A stretch of 64,000 nt of DNA from Sulfitobacter sp. HGT1. GTDB taxonomy: Bacteria > Pseudomonadota > Alphaproteobacteria > Rhodobacterales > Rhodobacteraceae. Position numbers and translations under genes: made by a program. Position 1 is the first letter of the stretch, and each line of letters starts with the position of its first letter. The stretch lies in NCBI RefSeq assembly GCF_013282155.1, contig NZ_BLWI01000011.1, positions 1 to 64,000 on the forward strand, in the 5' to 3' direction. Shown here one piece after another: positions 62,294 through 64,000 of this stretch. The notes beneath the pieces are model-generated. The model was not told where the DNA came from, did not search any database, and worked only from the letters and a program-made list of their open reading frames with translations.

Positions 62294-62865
62294 GCCCGCA
62301 GCATACGCGCGGTTGCACCCCAAATGTAATAGGGGCCGTAGGGAACAACGTAATAATGCCGCTGTTTTCCACGCCAACGACGCGATTGGATCAAATAATT
62401 ATCGGCGTTCAACACGTGGCTTAGCGGCACAGTAAACACTTCTTCGACCTCTCCGGGCTCGGGAAGAAAGTCAAAAACGTCTCTAACAAGGCCAATAACA
62501 GGGGTCACGTGAAAGTTGGTCACTGTTTCATGGGCAGGCAACGTGCCCAAAACCTCGACCAGTTCAGTCGGCAGCCCGATCTCTTCGCGCGCTTCACGCA
62601 AGGCGGCGGCAATCACATCGACATCGCCATCGTCCTGCTTGCCACCCGGAAACGCGATTTGCCCCGGATGGTGCTTTAGCGACGATGACCTTTTGGTCAG
62701 GATCAGTTCAAGCCGGCCGTTCTTTTCAATGATCGGGGCAAGGACGCCCGCAGGCCGCAAGACGCGATCCGCAGGCAGCACGACATCCTTGTTCAGGTCG
62801 AAATCGGACGACATGACGCCCGATTGCGCCAGCGCCGTCCGAAAACGGTTGATCTGATCATTCAC
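62272..62865 (-). CDS. NUDIX hydrolase, CoA pyrophosphatase-like
   Basis: A 197-residue NUDIX protein. The CoA-pyrophosphatase motif LTKRSSSLKHHPGQIAFPGG is present directly before the NUDIX box (GGKQDDGD...ALREAREEIGL). It likely cleaves CoA to phosphopantetheine and 3',5'-ADP. I chose GTG 62865, close behind the hslO stop, with the neighbouring GTG 62868 also possible. Gene order hslO-NUDIX-cca is typical of Rhodobacteraceae. Confidence 0.88.
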   Translation of the reverse strand: MNDQINRFRTALAQSGVMSSDFDLNKDVVLPADRVLRPAGVLAPIIEKNGRLELILTKRSSSLKHHPGQIAFPGGKQDDGDVDVIAAALREAREEIGLPTELVEVLGTLPAHETVTNFHVTPVIGLVRDVFDFLPEPGEVEEVFTVPLSHVLNADNYLIQSRRWRGKQRHYYVVPYGPYYIWGATARMLRAWTERMT

Positions 62866-63844
62866 CACGGGCGGCTTCGGCCTCAAATCCAACCGTCTTT
62901 GGGTCAAGATCATAATGCGCGCTACAGAACTGGCAATCTGCGGTCACACGGCCATCTTCCGTGGTCATCTTTTCGATGTCCTTGGCAGAATAGATCGACA
63001 GGCTTTGGCGCACACGGTCTTCGGAGCAGGAACAACCGAAACGTACCGGTTGGGTATCGTAGACGCGCGGTGTTTCCTCGTGAAACAGGCGCAACAACAA
63101 ATCCGTGGGCGGCAAGGTCGGCCCGATCAGCTCAAGCTCGTCAACCGTATCAAGCAAAACATTGGCGCGCCGCCAGTTTTCACCTTCTTCTCCGTCAACC
63201 AGATCATCAGGCGTCAGGATATCGCCGGTTCCTTCGGCTTTGGCCGCAAAGGGGGACGCTTTGGGCATATGCTGCAACATCACACCACCTGCGCGCCAAT
63301 GCTCGGCCTCGGTCGGCATCGACGATTTGCCAAAACTCAGCTGAAACCGCGTCGGCAACTGTTCGGACTGTGCAAAATACGCTTCGGCACAGGCAGACAG
63401 CGACCCACCTGCCAGTGGTGTGATCCCCTGATACGGGGTCATCCCTTTGCCTTGGTCGATCATCACGGCAAAATACCCTTCGCCAACCTGATCAAAGGCA
63501 GGCGCGTCGGTAATGCGATCCGCATCAAAGCTGGCATAGGCGCGGATGCGGGCCGGTTCGCCTTCGTCGGAGGGGCCATAATAATCAACAGCGATCATGC
63601 GCACGGGGCCATTTGACTGGACCTGCAACTGCAATTTCCACCTCAATTTGATCGTTTGGCCAATCAACGCGGCAAGCAAAGCCATCTCAGCGACCAGGGC
63701 TTCGACCTTTTCGGGGTAATCGTGCTGACGCAAAATCCCTTCAAGGACGCCATCCAGACGGGCAACGCGGCCCCGGATGTCGGACGCATCAAGTTGAAAG
63801 GGAAGAACGGTGTCGTCCCACGCGATTTTAGTTCCTTGGTTCAT
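62858..63844 (-). CDS. hslO: Redox-regulated chaperone Hsp33
   Basis: A 328-residue chaperone activated by oxidation. The four zinc-binding cysteines that act as the redox switch are visible in FGCSCSEDRV and TADCQFCSAHY near the C-terminus; the substrate-binding domain opens with LPFQLDASDIRGRVARL. The start is ATG 63844 with AAGGAAAG upstream; the longer frame from 63904 lies in the divergent promoter region. It overlaps the NUDIX start by eight bases. Confidence 0.95.
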   Translation of the reverse strand: MNQGTKIAWDDTVLPFQLDASDIRGRVARLDGVLEGILRQHDYPEKVEALVAEMALLAALIGQTIKLRWKLQLQVQSNGPVRMIAVDYYGPSDEGEPARIRAYASFDADRITDAPAFDQVGEGYFAVMIDQGKGMTPYQGITPLAGGSLSACAEAYFAQSEQLPTRFQLSFGKSSMPTEAEHWRAGGVMLQHMPKASPFAAKAEGTGDILTPDDLVDGEEGENWRRANVLLDTVDELELIGPTLPPTDLLLRLFHEETPRVYDTQPVRFGCSCSEDRVRQSLSIYSAKDIEKMTTEDGRVTADCQFCSAHYDLDPKTVGFEAEAARGE

Positions 63845-63924
63845 CAGGCTTTCCTTACAGGCGGACGATTGGCATACCGCGTCTATATAAGGGCAACAAG
63901 CCACACGAAAAGGGGTGTCACGTC

Positions 63925-64000
63925 ATGCGAAGATTCGGAGAGCCGCCATTGGCGGGGAAAACCTATACCTTGCGGCCCGGTGCTTACGCGATATTGCCCC
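63925..64000 (+). CDS. NUDIX family hydrolase, N-terminal fragment (window edge)
   Basis: Only the first 25 codons are inside the window. They read MRRFGEPPLAGKTYTLRPGA and end AILP, a leader seen in a roseobacter NUDIX hydrolase group in which the domain then begins. An AGGGG ribosome site lies about ten bases before the ATG. The product is an inference from the short N-terminus; the rest must be read in the adjoining sequence. Divergent from hslO. Confidence 0.5.
   Translation, partial: MRRFGEPPLAGKTYTLRPGAYAILP

Noticed and set aside
1..64000. tRNA, rRNA, tmRNA genes and riboswitches
   Set aside because: Checked by eye in the gaps between genes; no cloverleaf-like or rRNA-conserved stretches were seen. 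A covariance-model scan would be decisive.

Overview
The window looks like alphaproteobacterial chromosome of the Rhodobacteraceae (marine roseobacter type). The pointers are a DctP-family TRAP transporter, the rimP-nusA-ylxR-infB operon, the hslO-NUDIX-cca gene order, a comF-grxC-nitrilase-marR run, an NavBac sodium channel, DUF2793 and Rcc01079-type spike-base proteins, and many one- to four-base start/stop overlaps. Base composition is moderately GC-rich. I saw no rRNA, tRNA, CRISPR or intact insertion sequence.

The first ~1 kb is technically suspect. Positions 39-102 match an Illumina P7 index primer with a few errors, so the window probably begins at an untrimmed contig end. The next ~860 bases have no coherent gene.

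Region by region: (1) 0.97-5.3 kb, a TRAP uptake operon (dctQ-dctM-dctP plus an alpha/beta hydrolase) divergent from a MarR regulator, with a tandem palindrome between them. (2) 5.5-15.2 kb, a surface polysaccharide island: two hexapeptide acyltransferases, an 835-residue double glycosyltransferase, a GT2, two sulfotransferases and an ABC capsule exporter (KpsE, KpsT and KpsM types, with a sulfotransferase between T and M). (3) 15.3-19.3 kb, a large RTX protein and a DUF2793 beta-helix protein. (4) 19.4-24.7 kb, metabolism: enoyl-CoA hydratase/isomerase, alpha-methylacyl-CoA racemase, Idi, GMC oxidoreductase and PfkB kinase. (5) 24.7-34.6 kb, a second envelope island: gtrB-gtrA-methyltransferase-gtrII, then yjbH-yjbF-wza, a metallophosphatase, an ExoY-type sugar transferase and a small GTA spike-base homologue. 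(6) 34.7-46 kb, housekeeping: secA, a parvulin, argJ, mutT and the infB operon. (7) 46-56 kb: a short peptide-binding protein, pip, ubiG, marR/nitrilase/grxC/comF, a BioC/NDUFAF5-like methyltransferase, hemH, a small membrane protein, two L,D-transpeptidases, a CAP lipoprotein and a sodium channel. (8) 56-64 kb: a 23S/tRNA uracil methyltransferase, a tandem ABC exporter pair, cca, a CoA-pyrophosphatase-type NUDIX, hslO and the start of another NUDIX gene cut by the window edge.

The unifying theme is the cell surface. The window can make, sulfate, acylate, glucosylate and export polysaccharide, although KpsC/KpsS-type initiation genes are not present here. Two proteins resembling GTA or phage adsorption parts sit among these genes. 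Their co-location with capsule genes is the most interesting biological lead.
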